Source: Streptomyces sp. NRRL F-4489
GTDB taxonomy: Bacteria; Actinomycetota; Actinomycetes; Streptomycetales; Streptomycetaceae
Direction: 5' to 3'
Length of the DNA stretch: 11,404 bases
NCBI RefSeq assembly: GCF_001509485.1
Contig: NZ_LLZI01000052.1
Location: 1-11,404, forward strand
Shown here piece by piece: positions 5,164 through 11,404 of the stretch. The notes beneath the pieces were generated by a model. It was given only the letters and a program-made list of their open reading frames with translations, was not told the DNA's origin and did not search any database. Numbering within the stretch: position 1 is the stretch's first letter; each line of letters starts with the position of its first letter. The position numbers were made by a program, and so were the translations under genes.

Positions 5164-7142
5164 ACGTACACCCCCGTACGTTGTCCGCCAGGGCCGGGGA
5201 CGGGTCCCTCAACTCCCTGGAGGAGGTCGATTTTCTGCCAGACGCGAGCGGCGAGGCGTTCGCGGTGCGGACTCCGGGTTGGTCCCGTGCCGACCGCCTC
5301 CGAAAGTGGGCCTTCCGCCCAGGCGCAGGTGGCCGCGTAGAGGTGGGTCAGCAAGGCGTCATCGCCCGCGGCGGCGAGCAGGAGGCCATTGATGACCTGT
5401 TCGCCCGCGGAGTCCTCCGCCGCTACCGAGAGCCAGCGCTGGACCAGCGGCGTCCAGACCGCGACCGGCCTCATGGTCATCACCGTCCGCCAGCCCAGCG
5501 TGAAGGAGTTCCAGGGCGGAGTGATCCGCAGGGGGACGGGGTCGAGCAATTCCAGCAGGATGTCGACGTTCGGCAACGCGGACCGTCCGGCGTCGGCAAG
5601 GCGATCGGTCAGGCGGCGGAAGACGCGGCGGTTTCCGCGCGCCACGTCCAGCAGCGCCGCCCGGGCCGCGGCCGCTCCCTCGCCCTTTTGCCGGAGGGCG
5701 AGGTGCCGCAGCCTGACCATCGCCTGGTCGGGGTGGGTCACCGCGAGCACCTGGTGGCAGACGTCCGTCAGCACCCGGACGAGGTCGGGAGCGAGCGTGC
5801 CCGCGGTCACCCAGCCGTAGATGCGGGCGCGGAGGTGCGCGCCGTGCCGGTCGTCGCTGAGCCCCGACTCCAACGCCGCGGCCGCCTCGGGCCGCAGCCG
5901 GCCGCCGACCGGCCGGTCCGTCCATCTCTCGGCGAGCACGCACAGGTCGTCGGGGCGCCCGCTGTCGAGCGCCTGTTCCGCGAACCGCGCGACAAGGCGC
6001 ATCCGGTCCTGTCCGGTGAGTTCGGGCAGTTCCATGCACCGCCCCACCCAGTCCCGGAAGGCCGGCCGCAGGTCGGGGAAGTTGCGCCAGAAGTGGCGTC
6101 GGACCGCGTCGTCGTAGGCGAGCTGAGGGAATTCCACACTTCCGTCGCTCTTCCTCTCGATGGACAGCGCGGTGAGCTGTTCGCTCAGGTCGGCCTGCGC
6201 GAGCCTGGGCGTCTCGTCCTGCTCATGGCCCAGGATGTCCAGCAGGCCGTGCGCTCCGCTCAGCACCGCCTCGGCGGCCGCGCCGCTGACCATGGCCGCC
6301 GTGAGCAGCAGAGCCCGGTCGAGTCCCCCGCGGTGCTCGCGCAGGTGCCGTGCCACCTGGTCGGACGCGTCGGCTATCGCGGCCACGGCCTCGTCCCGCC
6401 ACGCCGCGAAGGTCGTGCCGTACCGGCGGCTGTCCCGCGCCTGGACGACGAGGTCGGCCAGGCGGGCCAATTCGCGTACGGGCGCCGTGGCGAACAGGCG
6501 GCCGAGGTGGTCGGTCTCCAGTTGTTCGGGCTCGAAGGCCACCTTGCGGACCCGGAGGTACCTCCTGAAGACCGCACGTCCGCGCGGCCGTTCCAGGCGC
6601 ACCACCAAGGGCGTGAGGCCGCCTTCGAGCATCCAGTCCAGGCCGGCGGGGAGGACGGCCACGAGCCGCGCACCGGACTGCTCCATGATCGCCCGGTAGC
6701 GCTGCAGCGAAACCTGGGCGGCCGCGAAGTCCGCGTCCGACACCCCTGACAGGTCCAAGAGGTAGCGGTCGTCCGCCGAGGCGTCCAGGGAATCCTCTTC
6801 CCACCGCACCGGCAGTTCCTCGATACGGCTTCCTGGCACGGCCGCTCGCTCCAGCAGCATGGTCGCCGCCGCACGCCGCCCGCTGCCGGGCGGGCCGTCC
6901 AGCAGGACCACCGCACCGGCGGCCTCCAGCCGTTCGGCGGCCTTGCCGTAATTCCGAGGGGGGATGAAGCACCGCGCCAGCTGGATCCGGTGCTCGCGCA
7001 CGATACTCAGCCGGGTGTCGCCCGCCCTGAGCCACCGCTCGTCCGCTCCGATCACCCAGATGGAGAAGTTGAATTGGTGGCCGCCGCCGCTGTGCACGGC
7101 TCCATGCGACTCGCTGATCCACGTTCGGCCCGGCTCGGTCAC
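5160..7142 (-). CDS. STAND/NLR-like protein with degenerate P-loop and N-terminal signalling motif
   Basis: A 660-residue protein organised like a STAND (NLR-type) switch. Residues 6-27 carry a motif shared with the TIR protein encoded upstream. Residues 55-75 (LARCFIPPRNYGKAAERL) lead into the P-loop domain, with strand AVVLLDG, Walker A-like GPPGSGRR at 83-90 and possible Walker B YLLDLSG at 127-133. The essential Lys and Ser/Thr of GxxxxGK[ST] are both Arg here, and Walker B lacks the second acid, so ATP hydrolysis is doubtful. A helical and winged-helix-like region (about 270-370, ending RRHFWRNFPDLRPAFRDWVG) and an all-helical repeat-like C-terminus (371-615) follow. GTG at 7142 overlaps the TIR stop as GTGA, with GGAG 4 nt upstream. 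It probably senses a trigger and activates the TIR protein. The STAND assignment rests on layout and motif spacing, not on a search. Confidence 0.8.
   Translation of the reverse strand: MTEPGRTWISESHGAVHSGGGHQFNFSIWVIGADERWLRAGDTRLSIVREHRIQLARCFIPPRNYGKAAERLEAAGAVVLLDGPPGSGRRAAATMLLERAAVPGSRIEELPVRWEEDSLDASADDRYLLDLSGVSDADFAAAQVSLQRYRAIMEQSGARLVAVLPAGLDWMLEGGLTPLVVRLERPRGRAVFRRYLRVRKVAFEPEQLETDHLGRLFATAPVRELARLADLVVQARDSRRYGTTFAAWRDEAVAAIADASDQVARHLREHRGGLDRALLLTAAMVSGAAAEAVLSGAHGLLDILGHEQDETPRLAQADLSEQLTALSIERKSDGSVEFPQLAYDDAVRRHFWRNFPDLRPAFRDWVGRCMELPELTGQDRMRLVARFAEQALDSGRPDDLCVLAERWTDRPVGGRLRPEAAAALESGLSDDRHGAHLRARIYGWVTAGTLAPDLVRVLTDVCHQVLAVTHPDQAMVRLRHLALRQKGEGAAAARAALLDVARGNRRVFRRLTDRLADAGRSALPNVDILLELLDPVPLRITPPWNSFTLGWRTVMTMRPVAVWTPLVQRWLSVAAEDSAGEQVINGLLLAAAGDDALLTHLYAATCAWAEGPLSEAVGTGPTRSPHRERLAARVWQKIDLLQGVEGPVPGPGGQRTGVYV
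5164..5181 (-). promoter_or_regulatory. Ribosome binding site in a hairpin loop at the STAND/membrane-protein junction
   Basis: On the - strand ACGTAC-GGGGGT-GTACGT forms a perfect 6-bp stem (5176-5181 with 5164-5169) whose loop is the GGGGG ribosome binding site of the downstream GTG at 5163. Translation of the upstream gene would open it, which fits coupling. The hairpin is seen in the sequence; the control role is inferred. Confidence 0.45.
6873..6896 (-). other. Degenerate Walker A (GPPGSGRR)
   Basis: Codons 83-90 of the STAND-like protein spell G-P-P-G-S-G-R-R. The glycine spacing of a P-loop is kept, but the Lys and Ser/Thr that bind phosphate and Mg are Arg (CGG CGT). The flanking reading frame is intact, so this is not a frameshift artefact. 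Confidence 0.75.
7062..7127 (-). other. N-terminal copy of shared TIR/STAND motif (residues 6-27)
   Basis: Residues T7-W8-I9-S10-E11, then G14, V16-H17-S18-G19, G21-H22 and F24-N25, align without gaps to residues 207-228 of the TIR protein: 10 of 22 identical, 5 conservative. It sits at the extreme N-terminus of the STAND-like protein, where NLR partners of amyloid-type signalling motifs carry them. Whether it forms amyloid is inference. Confidence 0.7.
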
Positions 7143-7951
7143 TGCTCTCCGTCCGCGGGACGGTCCTTCCGGCGCAGCCGGTCCCGGCGGTTTTCGGCCG
7201 CGGCGCCGCCCTCGGCGTAGTCGACGCGCATCCCGTCGCCGGAGAACCGGGGCGCCAGGTACCGGTCGCTGGACTGGTAGAGGTGCCCGCTGCCGGTGTG
7301 CACGGGACCGGTGGGTTCGCTGACGAACGTCCCGGAGAAGTCGCCGTTGAGGTTGCCGATGCCGCCCCGCTGCCGGTGCTTGATGACGTTCGCGTGCATG
7401 CGGGTCTGGCCGGACCGCTCACTGGCCGCGTCCTCGCCCGCCTGTGCCTCTGCTGCGCCGCGGCGCCGGCTCTCTTCGGCTTCGGCCAGTTCCGGCACCA
7501 GGAAGGCGAGGTCCTCGGCCAAACGGTCCAGGTCGGCTTCCGCGTTGCGGTGGTCGAACCTGCGGTACTGGCAGTCCGCGAGGTCGCCGAGTGCCGGCTG
7601 AAGGGCCTCCGGCCGGAGCCGTTCCGTCCGGCCGACCAGGAGGGGGATCACGACGGCTCCGGACTCGAAAGCCTCCAGGATCTCCCGCCGGGTCCAGTCG
7701 TCCGGGTCCTCCAGCGCGGTGCGGCCCCCGGCGGAGCGCGCCTCCAGCCACCGCGGGCCGATGACGGCGAGCAGGACGCTGCTGCGCCGGACGGCGGTGA
7801 TCAGCTCTTTCGGGAAGCTGCTTCCCATGCCGATCGACTTGCTGGCACGGAAGACGTTCTTGTCGCCGAACCTCCGGGACAGTTCGCGTTCCACCAGGGT
7901 GGCCGTGGCTTCCTCATCGCCCGTCCGGTAGTTCACAAAGATCAGTGGCAT
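7139..7951 (-). CDS. TIR domain effector protein with C-terminal signalling motif
   Basis: A 270-residue protein. The TIR domain occupies about 1-155: strand A LIFVNYRTGDE (3-13), the NVFRASKSIGMGSSF box (32-46), SSVLLAVIGPRWLE (57-70) and DDWTRREILEAFESG (84-98). E90 falls where the catalytic Glu of NAD-cleaving TIRs sits (compare DWVHKE in SARM1), so NADase or NAD-derived signal synthesis is plausible. A charged Ala/Glu linker (156-185) leads to a Gly/Asn-rich segment and the motif at 207-228 shared with the adjacent STAND-like protein. The last 40 residues are basic and probably disordered. ATG at 7951 has AGGAG at 7966-7962 with a 10-nt gap. First gene of a three-gene GTGA-coupled operon, 195 bp downstream of an XRE regulator. 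The TIR call is strong, the antiphage role inferred. Confidence 0.9.
   Translation of the reverse strand: MPLIFVNYRTGDEEATATLVERELSRRFGDKNVFRASKSIGMGSSFPKELITAVRRSSVLLAVIGPRWLEARSAGGRTALEDPDDWTRREILEAFESGAVVIPLLVGRTERLRPEALQPALGDLADCQYRRFDHRNAEADLDRLAEDLAFLVPELAEAEESRRRGAAEAQAGEDAASERSGQTRMHANVIKHRQRGGIGNLNGDFSGTFVSEPTGPVHTGSGHLYQSSDRYLAPRFSGDGMRVDYAEGGAAAENRRDRLRRKDRPADGEQ
7268..7333 (-). other. C-terminal copy of shared TIR/STAND motif (residues 207-228)
   Basis: T208-F209-V210-S211-E212, G215, V217-H218-T219-G220, G222-H223 and Y225-Q226 align to residues 6-27 of the STAND-like protein. It follows the TIR domain and a flexible linker, the usual place of an effector-side signalling motif, although about 40 residues still follow it. 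Confidence 0.7.
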
Positions 7952-7979
7952 GGTCGTGTGTCTCCTGTCGGGGGAAGCT

Positions 7980-8007
7980 CCCTGCGCGCCACGGCGTGCG
8001 CGCAGGG
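7980..8007. promoter_or_regulatory. Strong GC hairpin upstream of the TIR gene
   Basis: CCCTGCGCGC (7980-7989) pairs perfectly with GCGCGCAGGG (7998-8007) around an 8-nt loop that can pair further with a bulge. It ends 28 nt before the TIR start codon, in the leader of that gene and 140 nt after the XRE stop. It could terminate the XRE transcript, attenuate the TIR operon or be a binding site. There is no T tract. Confidence 0.5.
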
Positions 8008-8061
8008 GCGCAGGACGCGGGGCGGCACTGCGCCGGGCACACCGGCGTACGGGGAGTGATG

Positions 8062-8077
8062 ACGCCGCGGACGGCGT
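8062..8077. promoter_or_regulatory. Inverted repeat ACGCCG-CGGA-CGGCGT
   Basis: Perfect 6-bp arms (8062-8067 and 8072-8077) with a 4-bp centre in the XRE-TIR gap, 111 bp upstream of the TIR start. It may be part of the TIR operon promoter. No convincing -10/-35 pair was found there. Confidence 0.35.
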
Positions 8078-8121
8078 GGGTACGGAAAGTCCGCGCGGTG
8101 GGACCGTGCGGGGTGGCGTGG

Positions 8122-8136
8122 GCGCGTCGCGCTGCG
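8122..8136. promoter_or_regulatory. Candidate operator, copy 2 (GCGCGTCGCGCTGCG) upstream of TIR operon
   Basis: An exact 15-bp match to 9485-9499, in the same orientation. The first 11 bp are an inverted repeat, GCGCG-T-CGCGC. It begins the gap after the XRE stop, about 170 bp before the TIR start. The other copy lies upstream of the XRE gene itself, the pattern expected of a shared or autoregulatory site. Confidence 0.4.
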
Positions 8137-8146
8137 GCAGGCGGGG

Positions 8147-9397
8147 TCAGCCGGTCCGCAGCGCCCGCAGCAGCGACGGTTGGAGCTCGCGTACCGCCCG
8201 GTGGGTCCGGAAGCGCGACAGCTCCCGTTCGAGCCGGCGTACGTCGGCGCGGATCGTCGCGGAGGGAACGAGGTCCATGCAGGGGAGCAGTTCCCGGGCG
8301 AGCCCGCAGGAGTGGTCGATCTCCCCGGCGGAGGCATGGGCCAGCGCGCGGCGGAAGCCGTAGCGGGCGCGGGTCCGCAGGGCGTGCGGGGCGATGCGCG
8401 AGCATTCCTGGTCCAGAACCCCGGCCGCTTCCCGCGGGCGCCCGACGTCGTACAGGCACCAGCCGGTCACCATGGCCGCCGGATCGGCGAGGTGGCTCGG
8501 CCCCCACACCGGCGTATCGGGCGGGCCCTCGTCCGCACCGAGCAGGAGTTCCCGCGCGCGATCCAGTCCGCGCAGGGACGCCTTCTCGTCGCCGGCGAGG
8601 GCGTGGCCCTGCGCCTCGCGCTGCGCGGCGAGCCCCCGGATCCGGGGCGGCAGCGTGGCCTTCTGGGCCTGCCGCGCGAGGGTGACCGTCTCACCGGCGG
8701 CCCCGCTGTAGAAGGCCACGAGTGCACGGCGGACCTGGGCGTAATCGGCCAGGTCCGCGTCGCCGCCCGCCTGCGCCAGCTCCACCGCCTCCGCCGTCCA
8801 CCGCAAGGCTCTGGCGTCGTCACCGGCTTCCTGGCACATCCAGCCCGTGTACTCGGCGAAGCGGGCCGCGAGGGCCAGCAGGCCGGCCCGGGTGGTCCCG
8901 GACGACCGGGTGGCGAAATCGATGACCGTGGAGGTCTGCGTGTGCAGGATGGGCAGCAGCATCGCCGGGTCGGTGCTCTGCCCAAGGAGCCGCATCTGCT
9001 GGAACTGGTCGCGGAACACCGTCAGCGCGGGCAGCGACGGAAGCGGGGGCAGCGCCCGCGCCTGACCGGAGCTGTTGGTACCCCCGCCCGTCGCCATGCC
9101 GAGCAGCGGGCCGACGCCTGTGGCGATCACGTCCCGCCGCGCCATGGTCTCCGTATCGGAATCGGTCCCGCCGGCGTCCTCCTCCTGCGGCTCCGCCAGC
9201 CGCCGCAGCTCGCCGTTCGCGGCGAAGAGGACATCGCACCGCCGGGCCAGCCCCATCGGCGGGCGGCTCTGCCCCCGCTCGACCTTGCAGAGAAATCCTT
9301 TGCTGTAGTTAACATCCTGAGCGAGCTGCTGCAAGGTCATTCCGGCCTCTTGGCGCAGACGGCGCAGCTCCGCCCCGAAATCTAAAGGCACTCCCAT
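8147..9397 (-). CDS. XRE-family HTH regulator with TPR-like C-terminal domain
   Basis: A 416-residue DNA-binding protein. The XRE/Cro-type HTH spans about 8-63 (GAELRRLRQEAGMTLQQLAQ, then DVNYSKGFLCKVERGQSRP), with the recognition helix near YSKGFLCKVERG. Residues 120-400 are helical and TPR-like (AEYTGWMCQEAGDDARALRW, QVRRALVAFYSGAAGE, EAQGHALAGDEKASLRGLDR), a form common in Streptomyces regulators that bind peptides or partner proteins. Between them lies MARRDVIATGVGPLLGMA (85-102), a twin-Arg-like hydrophobic stretch often seen mid-protein in this class. ATG at 9397 has GAGGAG with a 4-nt gap. Upstream in-frame sequence runs into the transporter and is spurious. Codon 5 is TTA, predicting bldA-dependent translation. 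The targets are unknown; the TIR operon downstream and the gene itself share a 15-bp repeat. Confidence 0.9.
   Translation of the reverse strand: MGVPLDFGAELRRLRQEAGMTLQQLAQDVNYSKGFLCKVERGQSRPPMGLARRCDVLFAANGELRRLAEPQEEDAGGTDSDTETMARRDVIATGVGPLLGMATGGGTNSSGQARALPPLPSLPALTVFRDQFQQMRLLGQSTDPAMLLPILHTQTSTVIDFATRSSGTTRAGLLALAARFAEYTGWMCQEAGDDARALRWTAEAVELAQAGGDADLADYAQVRRALVAFYSGAAGETVTLARQAQKATLPPRIRGLAAQREAQGHALAGDEKASLRGLDRARELLLGADEGPPDTPVWGPSHLADPAAMVTGWCLYDVGRPREAAGVLDQECSRIAPHALRTRARYGFRRALAHASAGEIDHSCGLARELLPCMDLVPSATIRADVRRLERELSRFRTHRAVRELQPSLLRALRTG
9383..9385 (-). other. TTA leucine codon (codon 5 of XRE regulator)
   Basis: The regulator begins ATG GGA GTG CCT TTA GAT. TTA is read only by the bldA tRNA in Streptomyces, which is best expressed late in growth. 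I found no other in-frame TTA in the genes of this window. An early TTA gives the strongest bldA dependence known for such genes. Confidence 0.8.
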
Positions 9398-9456
9398 TCG
9401 TCTCCTCAATTCCCCATGGTCATAGGCGATTCGATGCGGTGGAGTGGTCTCCCCTC

Positions 9457-9476
9457 CGGCATGAGTCCGCATGCCG
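9457..9476. promoter_or_regulatory. Palindrome CGGCATG-N6-CATGCCG upstream of XRE gene
   Basis: Perfect 7-bp arms (9457-9463 and 9470-9476) around AGTCCG, 60 bp upstream of the regulator start. This is a typical position and size for an operator. No second copy was found in the window. Confidence 0.5.
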
Positions 9477-9484
9477 AACGGCCC

Positions 9485-9499
9485 GCGCGTCGCGCTGCG
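9485..9499. promoter_or_regulatory. Candidate operator, copy 1 (GCGCGTCGCGCTGCG) upstream of XRE gene
   Basis: The same 15-mer as at 8122-8136, 88 bp before the regulator start and 9 bp from the palindrome at 9457-9476. It may be a binding site of the regulator or of a common activator. Apart from these sites I see nothing else in the 9398-9579 gap. Confidence 0.4.
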
Positions 9500-9579
9500 C
9501 GCATGTTTCCTGTTTCCAATTCTTCCCTCGCGCACACCACCTGTTCGGGACTCGACCAGGCGTACGAAACGCTCGCTCG

Positions 9580-11404
9580 CTACCCGCCCCCACCCGCGAA
9601 CAGCTCCGCGTACAGACCGCCGCGGGCGAGGAGGTCGGGGTGGGTGCCGGATTCGGTGAGGTGACCTTCGTTGAGGACGAGGATGCGGTCGGCGGTGGTG
9701 GCCAGGGCGAGGTCGTGGGTGATGACGAGGGTGGTGCGGCCGGCGGCGAGGCGGTGGAGGGGGGCGAGGATGCGCTGGGCGGCGAGGGTGTCGAGGCCGG
9801 TGGTGGGCTCGTCGAGGAGGAGGACGGGGGCGTCGCGGAGCATGGCGCGGGCGATGGCGACGCGCTGGAGCTGGCCGCCGGAGAGGGCCGCGGTGGCGGG
9901 GGCGATGACCGTGTCGTAGCCGTCCGGGAGGGCGGAGATGAAGGTGTGCGCGTCGGCGGCGCGGGCGGCGGCGACGACCTCGTGGTGGGTGGGGGCGGGG
10001 TCGTCGCGGCCGCAGGCGATATTGCGTTCGATGGTGTCGTGGAGGACGAGGGTCTCCTGGGGCAGCAGGGTGATGTTGCGGCGCAGGTCGGCCAGGGAGA
10101 GGCGGGTGAGCGGGATGCCGTCGAGGCGGAGGGTGCCGGCGTCCGGGTCGTAGAAGCGCAGGAGGAGGGCGGCGAGGGTGGACTTGCCGGCGCCGCTGGG
10201 GCCGGTGATGACGAGGAACTGGCCCGGTTCGGCGGTGAAGGAGAGGGCGGCCAGGGCCGGGTGCGGTGAGCCGGGGTAGCGGAAGGTGACCCCGCGGGCC
10301 TCCAGGGCGCCGAGGGCGCGGTGCGGGAACGGGGTGGTGCGGGCCGGCGGCGGGTCGGTGACGGCCGGGCGGGCGTCGAGGATCTCCAGCAGGCGGTCGG
10401 CGGCGGCGGTCGCGGCGGTCGCGGTCAGGCCCAGGCGGCCCAGCGAGCGGATCGGCGGGTAGAGGTAGCCGATGAACGCGGCGAACGCGAGGAGCTGGCC
10501 CAGGCTCATCCGGCCCGCCGAGATCTCCCAGGCGCCCAGGCCGATGATGGCCAGGACGCATAGGGTTTCCAGGACCTCGATGAGCTGGTCGTACAGGGCG
10601 TTGAGGCGGGCGCTGGCGACCGAGGCGCGCAGCCAGCGGCGGGCCTCCCGGCCGAGGCGTTCCTCCTCGTCGCGCTGGCGGTTGTACGCCTGGGTGAGGA
10701 CGACGTTGACCAGCGTCTCCTCGACGACGGAGGTGAGCGCGCCGTCCGCGGCGCGCTGGCGGCGGGAGACCTCGCGCAGCCGGCCGGTGAAGCGGCGGGT
10801 GGCGGCGTAGAAGATGGGCGCGGCGACGAAGGTGGCCAGGGCCAGTTCCCAGCGGATCCACAGGGCGGCGGCGCCGTAGAAGAGGGTGGCGAAGAGGGCC
10901 GCGCAGGCGCCCACCAGGCCGCTGACGACGAGGCGTTCGATGGCGTCGACGTCGCCGGTGAGCCGTTCGACCAGGTCGCCGCGGCGGTTGTGCTGGAAGA
11001 AGTGCGGCGGCAGCTTCTGGAGGTGGGTGAAGACGCGGGCGCGCAGGCGCAGCAGGAAGCGTTCGGCGGTCCAGGCGGCGAGGGAGTTGCCGAGGTAGCC
11101 GACGAGGGCGCCGATGACGGCGACCGCGAGCCATTTGCCGGCCGGGTTCCAGAAGGCGCTGACCGAGCCCTCTTTGAGGGCGTTGTCGGTGAGTTGGGCG
11201 AAGAGCAGGATCGCGGCGGTCTCGGCGAGCGCGGCCACGATGGCGCACAGGCCCACCAGCAGCATCCAGCGGCGGTCGCCGCGGGTCAGCGGCCAGAAGC
11301 GGTGGAACGCCTCGACCGGGCCGATCAGCAGCAGCCCGAAGGAGCGGCTGACGCCGACGAGGACCGAGCCGGCGAGGACCCGCTCTCCGGGAGCAGCGGC
11401 CAGG
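9580..11404 (-). CDS. ABC transporter ATP-binding protein/permease (5' partial)
   Basis: A type I ABC exporter half-transporter with the membrane domain fused to the ATPase. Counting from the Met at 11265, membrane helices fall at about 1-24, 45-65, 115-137, 139-155, 228-250 and 255-275. The ATPase has Walker A GPSGAGKST (355-363), Q-loop LLPQET (400-405), signature LSGGQLQ (461-467), Walker B VLLLDEPTTGLD (481-492) and switch His VITHD (514-518). All are intact, so it should be active and probably exports a lipid, peptide or drug-like molecule. The frame stays open with coding character from 11266 to the window edge (FHRFWPLTRGDRRW before the first helix) and has no ATG or GTG there, so the start lies beyond the window. 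The TAG stop is 182 bp upstream of the XRE gene. The substrate cannot be told. Confidence 0.92.
   Translation of the reverse strand, partial: LAAAPGERVLAGSVLVGVSRSFGLLLIGPVEAFHRFWPLTRGDRRWMLLVGLCAIVAALAETAAILLFAQLTDNALKEGSVSAFWNPAGKWLAVAVIGALVGYLGNSLAAWTAERFLLRLRARVFTHLQKLPPHFFQHNRRGDLVERLTGDVDAIERLVVSGLVGACAALFATLFYGAAALWIRWELALATFVAAPIFYAATRRFTGRLREVSRRQRAADGALTSVVEETLVNVVLTQAYNRQRDEEERLGREARRWLRASVASARLNALYDQLIEVLETLCVLAIIGLGAWEISAGRMSLGQLLAFAAFIGYLYPPIRSLGRLGLTATAATAAADRLLEILDARPAVTDPPPARTTPFPHRALGALEARGVTFRYPGSPHPALAALSFTAEPGQFLVITGPSGAGKSTLAALLLRFYDPDAGTLRLDGIPLTRLSLADLRRNITLLPQETLVLHDTIERNIACGRDDPAPTHHEVVAAARAADAHTFISALPDGYDTVIAPATAALSGGQLQRVAIARAMLRDAPVLLLDEPTTGLDTLAAQRILAPLHRLAAGRTTLVITHDLALATTADRILVLNEGHLTESGTHPDLLARGGLYAELFAGGGG

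Noticed and set aside
5181..6749. 522-codon open frame on the + strand
   Set aside because: It is antisense to the STAND-like gene, which has motifs, ribosome binding sites and coupled junctions; the + frame has none.
9439..10269. 276-codon + strand frame rich in Gly/Glu/Val
   Set aside because: It is antisense to the transporter ATPase, whose Walker A, signature and Walker B motifs are intact on the - strand.
9398..11248. Long - strand frame continuous with the XRE regulator
   Set aside because: It is a shadow of the ABC transporter in another frame, Arg/Pro-rich, joined by chance to the regulator; the regulator has its own ATG and GAGGAG.
1..11404. CRISPR array, insertion sequence or transposase
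   Set aside because: No regularly spaced repeats, no terminal inverted repeats with target duplications and no transposase-like protein were seen on either strand.

Overview
The window looks like chromosomal DNA of a Streptomyces or a very close actinomycete. Base composition is very GC-rich, codons end mostly in G or C, GTG and TTG starts are common, the serine tRNA has no encoded CCA, and a single TTA leucine codon sits at the start of a regulator. The species cannot be named from the sequence.

Positions 1-3777 are ordinary chromosome. A tRNA-Ser(GGA) with a strong 15-bp terminator hairpin is followed by a family 2 glycosyltransferase on the + strand. A small membrane-anchored unknown protein and an ACMSD-type amidohydrolase lie on the - strand. 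The amidohydrolase is transcribed away from a DoxX-family membrane protein. The region between these two holds two near-identical palindromes, CTGACG-N3-CGTCAG, that look like operators for a TetR-type repressor encoded elsewhere. A 10-bp-stem hairpin separates the DoxX gene from the block that converges on it.

Positions 3802-7951 are the most interesting part. Three - strand genes overlap as GTGA junctions, so they are almost certainly one translationally coupled operon: a TIR-domain protein (first), a STAND/NLR-like protein with a broken Walker A motif (second), and a two-helix membrane protein with a long Pro-rich tail (third). The C-terminal region of the TIR protein and the extreme N-terminus of the STAND-like protein carry the same 22-residue motif (10 identical, 5 similar). 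Effector C-terminus matched to NLR N-terminus is the arrangement of the amyloid-type signalling motifs known from bacterial NLR/effector pairs. I infer an NAD-depleting or signalling TIR conflict (antiphage-type) system in which the STAND-like protein recruits or nucleates the TIR effector and the third protein ties the system to the membrane.

Positions 7952-9579 hold an XRE/HTH regulator with a TPR-like C-terminus, on the same strand upstream of the TIR operon. Its fifth codon is TTA, so it should depend on the bldA tRNA. An exact 15-bp sequence containing GCGCG-T-CGCGC occurs once upstream of this regulator and once upstream of the TIR operon, which makes it a candidate shared operator. From 9580 to the window edge is a type I ABC exporter (fused permease and ATPase) whose 5' end lies outside the window.
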